A DNA stretch of 64,000 nt. Origin: Caballeronia glebae. Lineage in GTDB: Bacteria; Pseudomonadota; Gammaproteobacteria; Burkholderiales; Burkholderiaceae. Where the stretch lies: contig NZ_FCOJ02000001.1 in NCBI RefSeq assembly GCF_001545035.1, forward strand, positions 124,001-188,000, in the 5' to 3' direction. The notes under the pieces were generated by a model, which was given only the letters and a program-made list of their open reading frames with translations, made no database searches and was not told where the DNA came from. The first letter of the stretch is position 1. Each line of letters opens with the position of its first letter. Positions 1 through 8,355 of the stretch are shown piece by piece. The position numbers and the translations under genes are program-made.

Positions 1-175
1 GATCGGCGCGATCGGCGACGGCGAGGACGTGCTCGCGGCCGCGCATTTGCCGGGCGGTGAGGAAGGCGTCGCCGTGGGCAGCGACGCCAAAGCGGTGCTG
101 AAGACTTTCATCGAAGCGATGAGCAAGCATCGCGTGTGGTCGCGCGCGCAAAAGGCGGAGTCGGTGCCGGCCTGA
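1..175 (+). CDS. C-terminal fragment of an unrecognised protein
   Basis: The window opens inside a reading frame that runs 57 codons, counted from base 2, to a TGA at 173-175. The visible tail is rich in Ala, Gly and Glu and ends in a short basic helix-like stretch (residues around KHRVWSRAQK). I do not recognise a family from this piece. The codon use is the same GC-rich pattern as the rest of the window, so it is probably a real gene whose start lies to the left. It is followed by about 110 bases before the sensor kinase, so no operon link can be claimed. Confidence 0.5.
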   Translation, partial: IGAIGDGEDVLAAAHLPGGEEGVAVGSDAKAVLKTFIEAMSKHRVWSRAQKAESVPA

Positions 176-285
176 GGCGCGTTTCGCGGCGCGCAACGAA
201 ACGCGCTTTCGTGCGTCGCGCCGTCGATATACGCGCCCCAGCGTTTTTGAGACACTAGCCGCACACTGGTCTATCGGGGCGTGAC

Positions 286-3200
286 TTGTTCAATTTCGCG
301 CGGCATCGTGCGCACCTCGGGCGGGCGGCGTTCGCGTACCGTCGTCTGCGCGCGCTCGCCGTGTTCGGGTGCGTTTTCTGCATCACGTGCGCGCTCGTGC
401 ACGCAAAGGGATCCATCGTGATAGGCGCGGTGCCGGGTATGGCGCCGCCGCTCGACATGGCGGATTCCGTGAATCGTGGATCGGCGCAACCGGCATTGCC
501 GCGCGGCATCTCTACCGATTTCGCGAACGCCGTCGCGAGTGCGCTCGCAATGGCTCCGCACTGGCGATTCTTTCCCGACCGCGCCGCGATGATCGCGGCG
601 CTCATGCACGGCGACATCGACATGGCGACGGGCGCGACAGGCGCAGACGCCGGCGAGCCGCTCGCGTTCAGCCGGCCGTATCTGCCGACGCGGCAGATAT
701 ACATCGAGCCGCTCAAGGCGCACGCGCCGACCGGACGGCTCGCTTACGTCGCCGCGCAGACGTCGCCGGCCCGCTTGCGCGCGGCGTATCCGTCGCTCGT
801 GCCCGTCGCTTATCCCGACCTGACCGGCGCGCTGCTCGCGGTGTCGCTCGCCGATGCGGACGCCTTCGTCGGCGACATAACCGCGGCCTCGTACACAATC
901 GCCCATTTCGACCTGCCGAATCTGATGATCACCGGTTTCGCGACCTTCGACGAAGGCGGCTACAGCTTTGCGTTCGCGCCGGGCCGCGCCGACGCGATGG
1001 CGCTGCGGCAACGCGTCGACGATGCACTCGCCGCGCTGCCGCCGAGCTTTGCGCTGGTGACGCGCGATCGTTGGCACGCCGCCGCGCCCGCGATCAGACG
1101 CAACACGCCGATCGCGCTCACGCCCGAGGAAACCGCGTGGATCGCGGCGCATCCCGTCGTGCATTATTCGATGCTCGCGCAGGCCGCGCCGCTCATGTTC
1201 CGCGATCAGCGCGGCAACGCGGCGGGCATCGCCGTGGACGTCCTCGACGCGATCGCGCGCGTGACGGGCCTGCGCTTCGAGGCGCGCATGCGCACGTCGA
1301 TGGCGCAGTTGCGCGCCGACCTGAAGAGCGGCGAATCCGCGATCGTGCCGTTCAGCCTTGGTGCGCTGTCGTCGCTGCCCGGCGGCGAGGCGACCACGCC
1401 GACGGGCGAAAGCATTTTCGTGATCCTGACCGCCGCGGGCCGGCCGCCCTTGCGCGACGCCGCCGCGCTCGCCGGCAAGCGCGTCGCTATTCCGAGCGAT
1501 GCGCCGCTGGTGAATTTTGTGCGGGAAGACTCGCCGCGCGCGCGCATCGTCGATGCGAAGTCGTTCGACGGTCCGTTTCGCGCCGTGGCGAACGGCGACG
1601 CCGACGCAACCGTCGCTGATCTCGCCTTCGCGAATTACGCCGTGGGCAATCCGTTCCGCGACACGCTCACGATCTCCGGCGTGCTGTCGACGAAGCCGAT
1701 TCCGCACGGACTGGTCGTCGCCGCGAGCGAGCCGGTGCTGCTCGGCATCGTCAATCGCGCGATCGCGAGCCTGCCGCCGCCGGAGCTCGAATCGATCCGC
1801 GCGCGCTGGAAGCTTTCCGAGCATCCGGAGATGCTCTGGGAACGCCGTCGTCCGCAAGTCGAGCTCGGCGCGCTGCTCGGCTTCGCGCTCGTGCTCGTGC
1901 TCGCGGGCTGGGCGCTGACGCTGCGCGTGCAGATCGCGCGCCGGATCGCCGCGGAAAGGGCCATGCGCGCCGCGAAGGAAGAGGCGGAGACGGCCAACCG
2001 CTCGAAATCGACCTTTCTTGCAACGATGAGCCACGAAATCCGCACGCCAATGAACGCCGTGCTCGGACTGCTCGAAATGGAGTTGCGCGCGCCCGGCGAG
2101 CGCGCCGCGACCGAGCGCGCGCTGTCGACCGCGCATCACGCCGCGCGCGATCTGCTCGGGATGATCGACGATCTGCTGGATGTCGCGAAGATCGAAGCCG
2201 AGCGCCTCGTGCTCGCGCCCGCGCCGCTCGACGTGAAAGCGTGGATCGCGGGCGTCGCGGCCATCTACGAGCCCGCCGCGCGCGCGAAGGGCATCGCGCT
2301 CGTCGTGAAGCGTCGTTCGGGCGACGGCGCTTGGATTCTCGCCGATGGCCCGCGCCTGCGGCAGATCGTCGGCAATCTGCTCTCGAACGCGATCAAGTTC
2401 ACCGATACCGGCGCGGTCACACTCGAATACGACATCGCGCCGGCGCTCGACGGCAAGCGCGCGGTGACGCTCGCGGTGGCGGATACCGGCATCGGCATCG
2501 CGCCCGACAAACAGGCGATGCTTTTTACGCCGTTCGTGCAGGCGCACGATGGCCGCGCGCGCAGCATGGGCGGCACGGGCCTCGGCCTGACCATCAGCAA
2601 GCGGCTCGTCACGATGATGGGCGGTGCGATCGAGCTGGCGAGCGAGCCGGGACGCGGCACGCGCTTCACCGTGCGGCTCCACTTGCCCGAGGCGGACGCC
2701 GTCACGCCCGCCGCCGATGCGCCGCCCGTGCAGGCGGGCGCATTGGCGGAATCGCTCGCGGGCTTGCGCGTGCTCGTCGTCGACGATCATCCGGCCAACC
2801 GCATCGTGCTCGACGGACAGATCAGGCTGCTCGGAGGCGTCGCGCAACTCGCCGTCGACGGCAAAAGCGCGCTTGCCCACTGGCGCGCCGGGCCGCGCGT
2901 CTTCGACGTCATCCTGACCGACTGCTCGATGCCCGAAATGAGCGGCGAGGAACTGGCCCGAACGATTCGGGCAGACGAAGCGAAGCATCCGGCGACGCGC
3001 GCCGTGCCGATCGTCGGCCTGACCGCGAACGCGCAGCCCGAGGCGGCGCTGCGCGCGATCTCGTCCGGCATGAACGCGTGTCTCGTGAAGCCACTCGGCC
3101 TCGACGCGTTGCGCGAGGCGTTGCTCGCCGCGACGCGCGATGGCCGCGCGCCGGTTGCGTCTTCCGGCGCGGCGAAGGCGCACGAATTCGACGCTCCAGC

Positions 3201-3570
3201 ATTCGATCCCGCGATCCTCGCCGGTTTCGGCGATCAGGCGGCCACGCTTGTCGACACGTTGAAATCCGCCAACGCGCAAGATCTCGCCGACGCGCACGCC
3301 GCGTTCGCGCACAGCGACCACGCCCATTTGCGCGATATCGCGCATCGCATGAAAGGCGCGGCGGCCGTGATCGGCGCGGCGTCGTTCATGCGCGCGTGCG
3401 TCGCGTTGCAGCGTGACTGCGAGCAGGCAGTCGACGAGGATCGCAACGGCGAGGACGATGCGCGCATCGCGGCGTCGTTCGCGGCATTTGTCGCGGCGGC
3501 CGAGGCGCTCGACGCCGCGCTCGCCGGCCCAGCCGCGTGTGTTTCGCCCATATCCGGCGCATCGACGTGA
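286..3570 (+). CDS. BvgS/EvgS-like hybrid sensor histidine kinase
   Basis: A 1094-residue inner-membrane phosphorelay sensor. Domain order: N-terminal hydrophobic segment (about 25-40, signal anchor), two periplasmic solute-binding (SBP_bac_3, Venus-flytrap) modules over roughly 45-260 and 290-515, one membrane helix near 527-549, HisKA dimerisation domain with phospho-acceptor His583 in MSHEIRTP, HATPase with N box (NLLSNAIKF), G1 box (DTGIGIAP) and G2 box (GGTGLGLTIS), a receiver domain with Asp879 (LTDCSMPEMSG), and a C-terminal HPt domain with His1020 in AHRMKGAA. This His-Asp-His chain is that of BvgS/EvgS, which pass phosphate to a separate response regulator, but no DNA-binding response regulator lies beside it. 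No PAS domain is evident between the membrane helix and HisKA. The start taken is a TTG; a GTG at 361 is possible but would shorten the signal region. Confidence 0.9.
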   Translation: MFNFARHRAHLGRAAFAYRRLRALAVFGCVFCITCALVHAKGSIVIGAVPGMAPPLDMADSVNRGSAQPALPRGISTDFANAVASALAMAPHWRFFPDRAAMIAALMHGDIDMATGATGADAGEPLAFSRPYLPTRQIYIEPLKAHAPTGRLAYVAAQTSPARLRAAYPSLVPVAYPDLTGALLAVSLADADAFVGDITAASYTIAHFDLPNLMITGFATFDEGGYSFAFAPGRADAMALRQRVDDALAALPPSFALVTRDRWHAAAPAIRRNTPIALTPEETAWIAAHPVVHYSMLAQAAPLMFRDQRGNAAGIAVDVLDAIARVTGLRFEARMRTSMAQLRADLKSGESAIVPFSLGALSSLPGGEATTPTGESIFVILTAAGRPPLRDAAALAGKRVAIPSDAPLVNFVREDSPRARIVDAKSFDGPFRAVANGDADATVADLAFANYAVGNPFRDTLTISGVLSTKPIPHGLVVAASEPVLLGIVNRAIASLPPPELESIRARWKLSEHPEMLWERRRPQVELGALLGFALVLVLAGWALTLRVQIARRIAAERAMRAAKEEAETANRSKSTFLATMSHEIRTPMNAVLGLLEMELRAPGERAATERALSTAHHAARDLLGMIDDLLDVAKIEAERLVLAPAPLDVKAWIAGVAAIYEPAARAKGIALVVKRRSGDGAWILADGPRLRQIVGNLLSNAIKFTDTGAVTLEYDIAPALDGKRAVTLAVADTGIGIAPDKQAMLFTPFVQAHDGRARSMGGTGLGLTISKRLVTMMGGAIELASEPGRGTRFTVRLHLPEADAVTPAADAPPVQAGALAESLAGLRVLVVDDHPANRIVLDGQIRLLGGVAQLAVDGKSALAHWRAGPRVFDVILTDCSMPEMSGEELARTIRADEAKHPATRAVPIVGLTANAQPEAALRAISSGMNACLVKPLGLDALREALLAATRDGRAPVASSGAAKAHEFDAPAFDPAILAGFGDQAATLVDTLKSANAQDLADAHAAFAHSDHAHLRDIAHRMKGAAAVIGAASFMRACVALQRDCEQAVDEDRNGEDDARIAASFAAFVAAAEALDAALAGPAACVSPISGAST

Positions 3571-3694
3571 TGTACTTCAAACATCGCGCTCAACTCTTCG
3601 CGTGCAGCCCGCGTTTCGTGTGTTTTAATTGAACCTCCGATCATCTCAAAAACGAGCGGCGATCCGAGGCCGCGATCGATGGCGCACGAAAGGC

Positions 3695-4228
3695 ATGAGT
3701 CGAAGGGAAACCGGGTTCACCGAGAAACCGAAAACAAGCGCGGGCCGCGTCCGCCGAGTCGCGCGCGCGGCGCTCGCGTGCTGCTGTGCGATGCTCGCAT
3801 TCGCGGCCGGCGCCGCACGCGCGCAGCGCACCGAATGGCTCGATGGCCGCGTCACGCAGGCGACCATCGTCGATACGATCTGCATGCCGGGTTATGTCGA
3901 TCGCGTGCTGCCGTCGTTTGAAATCCAGATGCGCCAGAAAGAGCGGTTGCTTAAGCAGCGGAGCATCGATGCATCGTTCGCGTCGGAATATGCGCTCGAT
4001 CACCGCATGCCGGTGCTGCTCGGCGGCTCGCCCAATTCGCCCGCGAATCTCGATTTGCGCCGCTGGGAAGGGCGTGAGGGCCAGCGGCGCAAGGAACGGC
4101 TCGCGGTCAATCTGAAGCGCTGCGTCTGCACCGGCGACATGACGTTGAAGGACGCGCAGACTGCGATGGCGGGCGACTGGCCGAATCGCTATCCGAATCT
4201 CTCCAGCATGTCCTGTTCGGGCTTCTGA
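3695..4228 (+). CDS. Secreted HNH-nuclease-like protein
   Basis: 177 residues from the ATG at 3695; a TTG at 3629 would add 22 residues ahead of the signal peptide and seems less likely, although the SD match before 3695 (GAAAGG) is too close to be convincing. An export signal (about 20-43, ending in ARA before Gln44) is visible. The mature part has the pattern Y-A-L-D102-H103-R-M-P-V-L-L-G-G, then N118 and a later V-C-T-G-D-M-T-L-K-D-A-Q with D161-W162. This resembles a family of exported hypothetical proteins with an HNH-type DH...N core. Cys residues at 63, 143, 145 and 174 could form disulfides after export. Nuclease activity is inferred from the motif only. Confidence 0.6.
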   Translation: MSRRETGFTEKPKTSAGRVRRVARAALACCCAMLAFAAGAARAQRTEWLDGRVTQATIVDTICMPGYVDRVLPSFEIQMRQKERLLKQRSIDASFASEYALDHRMPVLLGGSPNSPANLDLRRWEGREGQRRKERLAVNLKRCVCTGDMTLKDAQTAMAGDWPNRYPNLSSMSCSGF

Positions 4229-4348
4229 CGATGCATTCCCTGCATCCGTCCGATTTAGAACATCTATTGAAAAAGGCGGAATGTCGCAGCACGCGCCCGG
4301 TCTACGGTATTAGTATGGAGCTATCTCGAAACTAGTTGTGGATTCGCC

Positions 4349-4450
4349 ATGATGTTCGCCTATGTGTTCCTCTTCGTTGTCGGTACGCTCGCGGCGCGCA
4401 TGATCGTCAAGCAGAACCGGCGGCCCGTGCCCGTGCGCGCAAGAAGGTGA
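4349..4450 (+). CDS. Possible 33-residue single-pass membrane protein
   Basis: ATG at 4349 to TGA at 4448-4450. The peptide begins with two Met, has one hydrophobic helix (residues 3-16, FAYVFLFVVGTLAA) and a strongly basic tail (RR, RARR). Positive-inside topology would place the tail in the cytoplasm. Its last codons contain the ribosome binding site AAGAAGG (4441-4447) of the next gene, so the two could be translationally coupled. The helix plus basic tail is more protein-like than a random ORF, but no clear SD sequence precedes the ATG. Too short for homology-free certainty. Confidence 0.4.
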   Translation: MMFAYVFLFVVGTLAARMIVKQNRRPVPVRARR

Positions 4451-4455
4451 CGGCG

Positions 4456-4722
4456 ATGAACCTGCTCGTCTGGAACCTTCCTCCACGCTGCGCCGCGCGC
4501 GACGTGCGGCGTTTTCTGGAGCATGAGCTCGGCAAGTATGCGAGCGATATCGAAGTTCACGGCGCGGGCACCGCCCACGCCTATGCGACCGCCAGGCTCG
4601 CGACCGATGTGCCTTACATCGGCGAGGCGATCGCTCAAAAGCTGTGTCATCAGCGCTTCAAGGACGAACCGTTGCGCGCTCGGGCCTCGGCGTCCGGCGA
4701 CGCATCCATCCGCCTGCATTGA
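4456..4722 (+). CDS. Small RRM-like putative RNA-binding protein
   Basis: 88 residues. The ATG at 4456 follows AAGAAGG at 4441-4447 with 8 bases spacing, which decides the start. The N-terminus MNLLVWNLPP matches an RRM RNP2 strand (LLVWNLP), followed by a helix with DVRRFLEHELG and a second strand (SDIEVHG). The RNP1 region, near AHAYATARL, is degenerate: the usual aromatic pair is reduced to one Tyr, so RNA binding would be weak or altered. The C-terminal 20 residues are low complexity. Function is inferred from fold resemblance only. Transcription probably ends at the hairpin 84 bases downstream. Confidence 0.55.
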   Translation: MNLLVWNLPPRCAARDVRRFLEHELGKYASDIEVHGAGTAHAYATARLATDVPYIGEAIAQKLCHQRFKDEPLRARASASGDASIRLH

Positions 4723-4805
4723 CGTTTTCGCGTGCGTGGGCCGCGTTGCCCGCACGCCGGAATGAACTTTGCTGATTGTCCCCTGACGAATGTCATGTAG
4801 CGGCG

Positions 4806-4836
4806 AAGCCGGTGCCTCGTGCGCACCGGCTTTTTT
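4806..4836 (+). terminator. Rho-independent terminator after the RRM-like gene
   Basis: Perfect 10-bp stem AAGCCGGTGC (4806-4815) with GCACCGGCTT (4823-4832), 7-base loop, and a run of six T (4831-4836). Confidence 0.85.
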
Positions 4837-4927
4837 GTCGATGCGCGCAATTCGCGCATAGCCCGCTCGAACTGGGCGATCCGGCGGATCGTCCGCTGGC
4901 AAATAGCAAAGCGGATCATTCAAATCG

Positions 4928-6133
4928 ATGCATCAGGCAGGAAAGAACAAGACGCCGATCGGCGCACGTTTTCTCGTGGCCGCGGTAGCAGGCGCGCTTC
5001 TTTCGATTACGACAGCGGCTTACGCGCAGCCTCAGGCGGCCTCGGGCGCTTCGGGGGCGCTCGCGCAGGGACGCGTGACGGCGATGCCCATTGCGCCCGT
5101 CGTGCCCGCCGTGCCCGTGCCACCGATGCCGCACAGCGCGAGCATTCCCCACGGCACGCGCGCGCTTCCGGCAATGCCCGTGCCGATGCCCGTGCAACCG
5201 GGAGCGGAGGCATCGGCTGCGGCCGAGGCGTCGGCTGCGTCGGCGGCGAGTGCGGCCAGCGGGGCGTCGGAGGCGAGCGCGGCATCGGAAGCGCAGGCGC
5301 CCGAAGTGCCCTTGCCGCCGGAGCCGCCCGAACCGAATCTCGCGCAGCGCAATGGCATGCCGCCGGCTGGCGCCTATGCCATGCGCCAGACCTTCGCAAA
5401 GGAAGTCGATCGGCGGCTCAACGTGCAGGCCGCGGATCAGCAGGGCTATGGCCGTCTGCTGCAACATGCGCTCGACGAAGACGGCCACGGCAACCTCGCC
5501 AACGAGTTCGTCGTGCTGGTCGATCGCAGTGCGAACGTGCAAGCGATCTTCGTCTATTTCCGCGCGAAGCCGGGCGATGCGTGGTCGCTCATCGGCGCAT
5601 CGCCGGTATCGACGGGACGTCCCGGCAGCTACGATCACTTCGTCACGCCGCTCGGCGTGTTCCAGCACGTGCCGGGCAACATGGACTTCCGCGCCGAAGG
5701 CACGCTCAACGAGTTCAAGATCCGCGGCTATGGCGCGCGCGACATGCGCATCTACGATTTCGGCTGGGCCGACGGCGAGCGCGGCTGGGGCAAGGGCGGC
5801 AAGTCGCCGATGCGCTTCCAGATGCACGCCACCGATCCCGAGAAACTGGAGCCGCTGCTCGGCATGCGGCATTCGAAGGGCTGCGTGCGCATTCCGTCGA
5901 CGCTCAACACGTTCTTCGATCATCACGGCATCCTCGATGCGCAATACGAGGCGCGCGCATCCGAAGAAGGCCAGTCGATGTGGGTCCTCAAGGCCACGCG
6001 CAAGACGACGCCGTGGGCGGGGCACTATCTCGTCGTCGTCGATACGGACAGGAAAACGCGGCCCGCATGGGCTCCGGGTCCGGGTAAGTCGGTGCGCGAG
6101 CATATTCCTGCGGGCGCGGACACGGTCGACTGA
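4928..6133 (+). CDS. L,D-transpeptidase (YkuD family), exported
   Basis: 401 residues. Residues 1-34 form a signal peptide ending AYA before Gln-Pro-Gln. A low-complexity Ala/Pro/Ser/Glu linker covers about 35-140, with an A-S-A-A repetitive stretch, so the catalytic domain stands off the membrane. The YkuD domain occupies about 190-375 and carries the active-site block H315-S-K-G-C319-V-R-I-P, with Cys319 as the acyl-enzyme nucleophile. The family cross-links peptidoglycan meso-DAP residues or attaches proteins to it. No peptidoglycan-binding domain is obvious. It stands alone between a terminator and a convergent exporter gene. No strong SD is seen before the ATG. Confidence 0.85.
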   Translation: MHQAGKNKTPIGARFLVAAVAGALLSITTAAYAQPQAASGASGALAQGRVTAMPIAPVVPAVPVPPMPHSASIPHGTRALPAMPVPMPVQPGAEASAAAEASAASAASAASGASEASAASEAQAPEVPLPPEPPEPNLAQRNGMPPAGAYAMRQTFAKEVDRRLNVQAADQQGYGRLLQHALDEDGHGNLANEFVVLVDRSANVQAIFVYFRAKPGDAWSLIGASPVSTGRPGSYDHFVTPLGVFQHVPGNMDFRAEGTLNEFKIRGYGARDMRIYDFGWADGERGWGKGGKSPMRFQMHATDPEKLEPLLGMRHSKGCVRIPSTLNTFFDHHGILDAQYEARASEEGQSMWVLKATRKTTPWAGHYLVVVDTDRKTRPAWAPGPGKSVREHIPAGADTVD

Positions 6134-6146
6134 GCCGCGTCCGACG

Positions 6147-7040
6147 CTATTTCGAGCGCGCGAGCAGCACGCCCGCGAGCGCCACGCCGAAGCCCGCGAG
6201 TTGCAAGGCGTCGAGCGTCTCGCCGAACGCGAGATAACTTTCGAGCGCGGCGAGCGGCGGCGCGAGAAAGAGCAGGGCGGTCGCGCGCGATGCATCGCCG
6301 CGACGGACCATCCACACGAGCAGCGTCGTCGCGACGCCCGAGAGCATCGCGATGCCCCACGCGAGCGAGAGCCACGTCGTCCCCGATGCGATGAAGCGGT
6401 GCTCGCCGAGCGCCAGCGCGAGCGCGAGTGCGACGATCGTCGCGCCCGCGTTCTGCAGGGCGCTGGCGCTGCGGATATCGGCGCTCGCGAGCGAGGTCTT
6501 CTGATACAGCGTGCCCGCTGTGATCGCGACGACTGCGAGCACCGCGATCGTTACGACGACCCATTGCGGCGCGTGTCCGGACGATGCCTGTGCGACGTGC
6601 GCGCCGCTTGCCGCGATCTTCGGCGCTAGCACGAGCGCGACCCCGGCGAGGCCGAGCGCGAGCCCGCTCCACGCGCGCGGCGAGAGCCGTTCACCGAAGA
6701 GCCGCGCCGCGACGGCGGCGGTCAGAAGCGGTTGCAGCGCGCCGAGCAGCGCCATGATGCCCGCGCCGAGCCCTTGCGCAACGGCCCAGTAACCCGCGCC
6801 GAGATAGACGCCTTGCAGCAGCGCGCCGGCGAGCAGATGCCGGCCGATGTCGCGGCCCTTCGGCCACGGCGCGCGCGCGATCGCGGCGATCGCGAGAAAC
6901 AACAGCGTCGTGCCGGCGAAGCGCGCGAGCAGATACAGATTCGGATCGACGTAGGGCGTGATCGCCCGGGCGACGATGAAGCCGGTCGACCAGAGAAACA
7001 CGAAGAGGGGCGCAGCGAGAATCGAAACCATGTGAGGCAT
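6147..7040 (-). CDS. EamA/DMT-family transporter
   Basis: 297 residues with about ten hydrophobic helices in two EamA repeats (roughly 5-140 and 155-290), the usual length and organisation of drug/metabolite exporters (RhaT/RarD/YdcZ relatives). N-terminal LWSTGFIVARAITPYVDPN is the typical first-helix motif of proteobacterial EamA proteins. The substrate cannot be read from sequence. It converges on the L,D-transpeptidase gene with a 13-base gap. A second ATG nine bases downstream (MVSILAAPL) is an equally good start; neither has a clear SD. Confidence 0.85.
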   Translation of the reverse strand: MPHMVSILAAPLFVFLWSTGFIVARAITPYVDPNLYLLARFAGTTLLFLAIAAIARAPWPKGRDIGRHLLAGALLQGVYLGAGYWAVAQGLGAGIMALLGALQPLLTAAVAARLFGERLSPRAWSGLALGLAGVALVLAPKIAASGAHVAQASSGHAPQWVVVTIAVLAVVAITAGTLYQKTSLASADIRSASALQNAGATIVALALALALGEHRFIASGTTWLSLAWGIAMLSGVATTLLVWMVRRGDASRATALLFLAPPLAALESYLAFGETLDALQLAGFGVALAGVLLARSK

Positions 7041-7118
7041 GCGGCGAAACGAGATGCCGCAGTATTGGCCGCGAGGCGCGTGCGCGTCTTGTCTAACCGT
7101 GCACTTCGGCGCGGCGCG

Positions 7119-7304
7119 TCATTCGATCGTGAAGGTGTCGAGCGGCTGATTGGCGCGCGCATCGCCTTCGAAGCGGCGCGATAGTTGCGCATGCAACCGC
7201 TTTGCTTCGTCGAGCGTGAGATCGATCCAGTACGGATCGCCCGCCGCGTCGTTCAGACGCTCGGGAGGAAACTGGATTTCGATCACCACGCCTTTCTTGT
7301 ACAT
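7119..7304 (-). CDS. Small hypothetical protein
   Basis: 61 residues, acidic and helical toward the middle (LDEAKRLHAQLSRRF), starting MYKKGVVIEIQF. The ATG has a GAGG seven bases upstream on the minus strand. The mix of charged residues and a good SD favours a real gene, but I do not recognise a domain. It ends 78 bases upstream of the exporter start and may share its transcript. Confidence 0.55.
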   Translation of the reverse strand: MYKKGVVIEIQFPPERLNDAAGDPYWIDLTLDEAKRLHAQLSRRFEGDARANQPLDTFTIE

Positions 7305-7484
7305 CGGATTGCCTCGCTCGAAGCCTGTGCGGAACGGCGAAGTCTAGCGGACGAGCGCGCATGGATTGCTCACTCGCCGGAAAGAATGCATTGCGTGTCG
7401 CGGCTTGACGAATCGCGCTTGCCAAAGAAATGCCACAAAAGGCCGCTAAACTCCACGCGCCGCCTCGCTTCCTTTCTTCCTCGA

Positions 7485-8144
7485 ATGATGCTCGCCGAAC
7501 AACGTCACCAGCGCATCCTTTTCGAACTGGACAAGCATGGCGCGCGCGCGGTGGCGGAGATCGTGCGGCGCAACCGCACACGCTCGCCGGGCGCGGTCTC
7601 GTGACAACGACGCATCGCGGCGCGTTATCGGTCGATCGGCGCGAACCGCACGTCGATGTGCGCGAGGCGGGGAACGCGGTGGCGAGGCATGCGATCGGCG
7701 TTCGTGCGGGACGGGGCGTCGCTCGTCATCGATTCGGGCAGCACGACGCAGGCGGTGGCGCGTGCGTTGGCGGAGCGACATCGGCTGGCGTATCGCGATG
7801 TTGCTCGCGCGGCGCAACGGCAATCGCGTGAGCATGCTCGGCGGCGAGATCGCCGATCTCGAAGATGCGACGTTCGGACTCAATACGATTCAGCAGCCTG
7901 CGCGGTATCATATGAGTTTTGCTTTCGTCGGAGCGGGAGGTATCGCGAATGAAGCGGACTCACGGATTATTCGCGGCTCGCCGCCGAAGTGCGGAGAACG
8001 ATGATTCCGTCCGCTGCCTGTCCGGTCATGGTTGCTGATTCCTCCAGGTTTGGCCTGGTTACGCCGGTTCGGATCCCCGGGTTCGAGGCGGTGCGGTTCG
8101 GGTTTGTGAAGCTGCGCCCGAGAGGGGTTTGCGGCGGGCGTTGA
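7485..8144 (+). pseudogene. Decayed DeoR/GlpR-family transcriptional regulator
   Basis: Pieces of one DeoR-family protein appear in order but in changing frames. The N-terminus (RHQRILFELDKHGARAVAEIV) starts at ATG 7485. The recognition helix appears deleted. The end of the winged domain (RGLVTTTHRGALSVD) follows near 7590 in another frame. The sensor domain pieces are VRDGASLVIDSGSTTQAVARAL near 7700, RRNGNRVSMLGGEI near 7810 in a third frame, and SFAFVGAGGI near 7915. The C-terminal block AAEVRRTMIPSAACPVMVADSSRFG ends at the TGA of 8142-8144. At least four frame changes and internal losses rule out a working protein. Its position just upstream suggests it once controlled the phosphonate-type ABC operon. 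Confidence 0.8.
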
Positions 8145-8355
8145 GCGCCCGTGGGCTTGAGGTGATTGTGGCCTGGTTTTTCGCCGGACCACAAGCGCCA
8201 AGCAAAAACCGAAAGCAAGATCCAACCCCCTCGGTGAAATGTGCAGATAGTTGGCGAACCGTGGCGCCTTCACGTCGATTGTCACCGATCTCTGTAATCC
8301 TTCGGGTCGAAGGTCGCGACCGACCATTCCACATCCCCGACACGAGAGACCCTCA

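Noticed and set aside
271-3345. A 1024-codon open frame on the minus strand opposite the sensor kinase
   Set aside because: It is a shadow caused by high GC and codon bias: the protein is Arg/His-rich without motifs, while the plus frame shows complete kinase domains.
8085-8110. GGTTCGAGGC resembling a tRNA T-loop
   Set aside because: No cloverleaf can be formed around it and it lies in the decayed DeoR gene.
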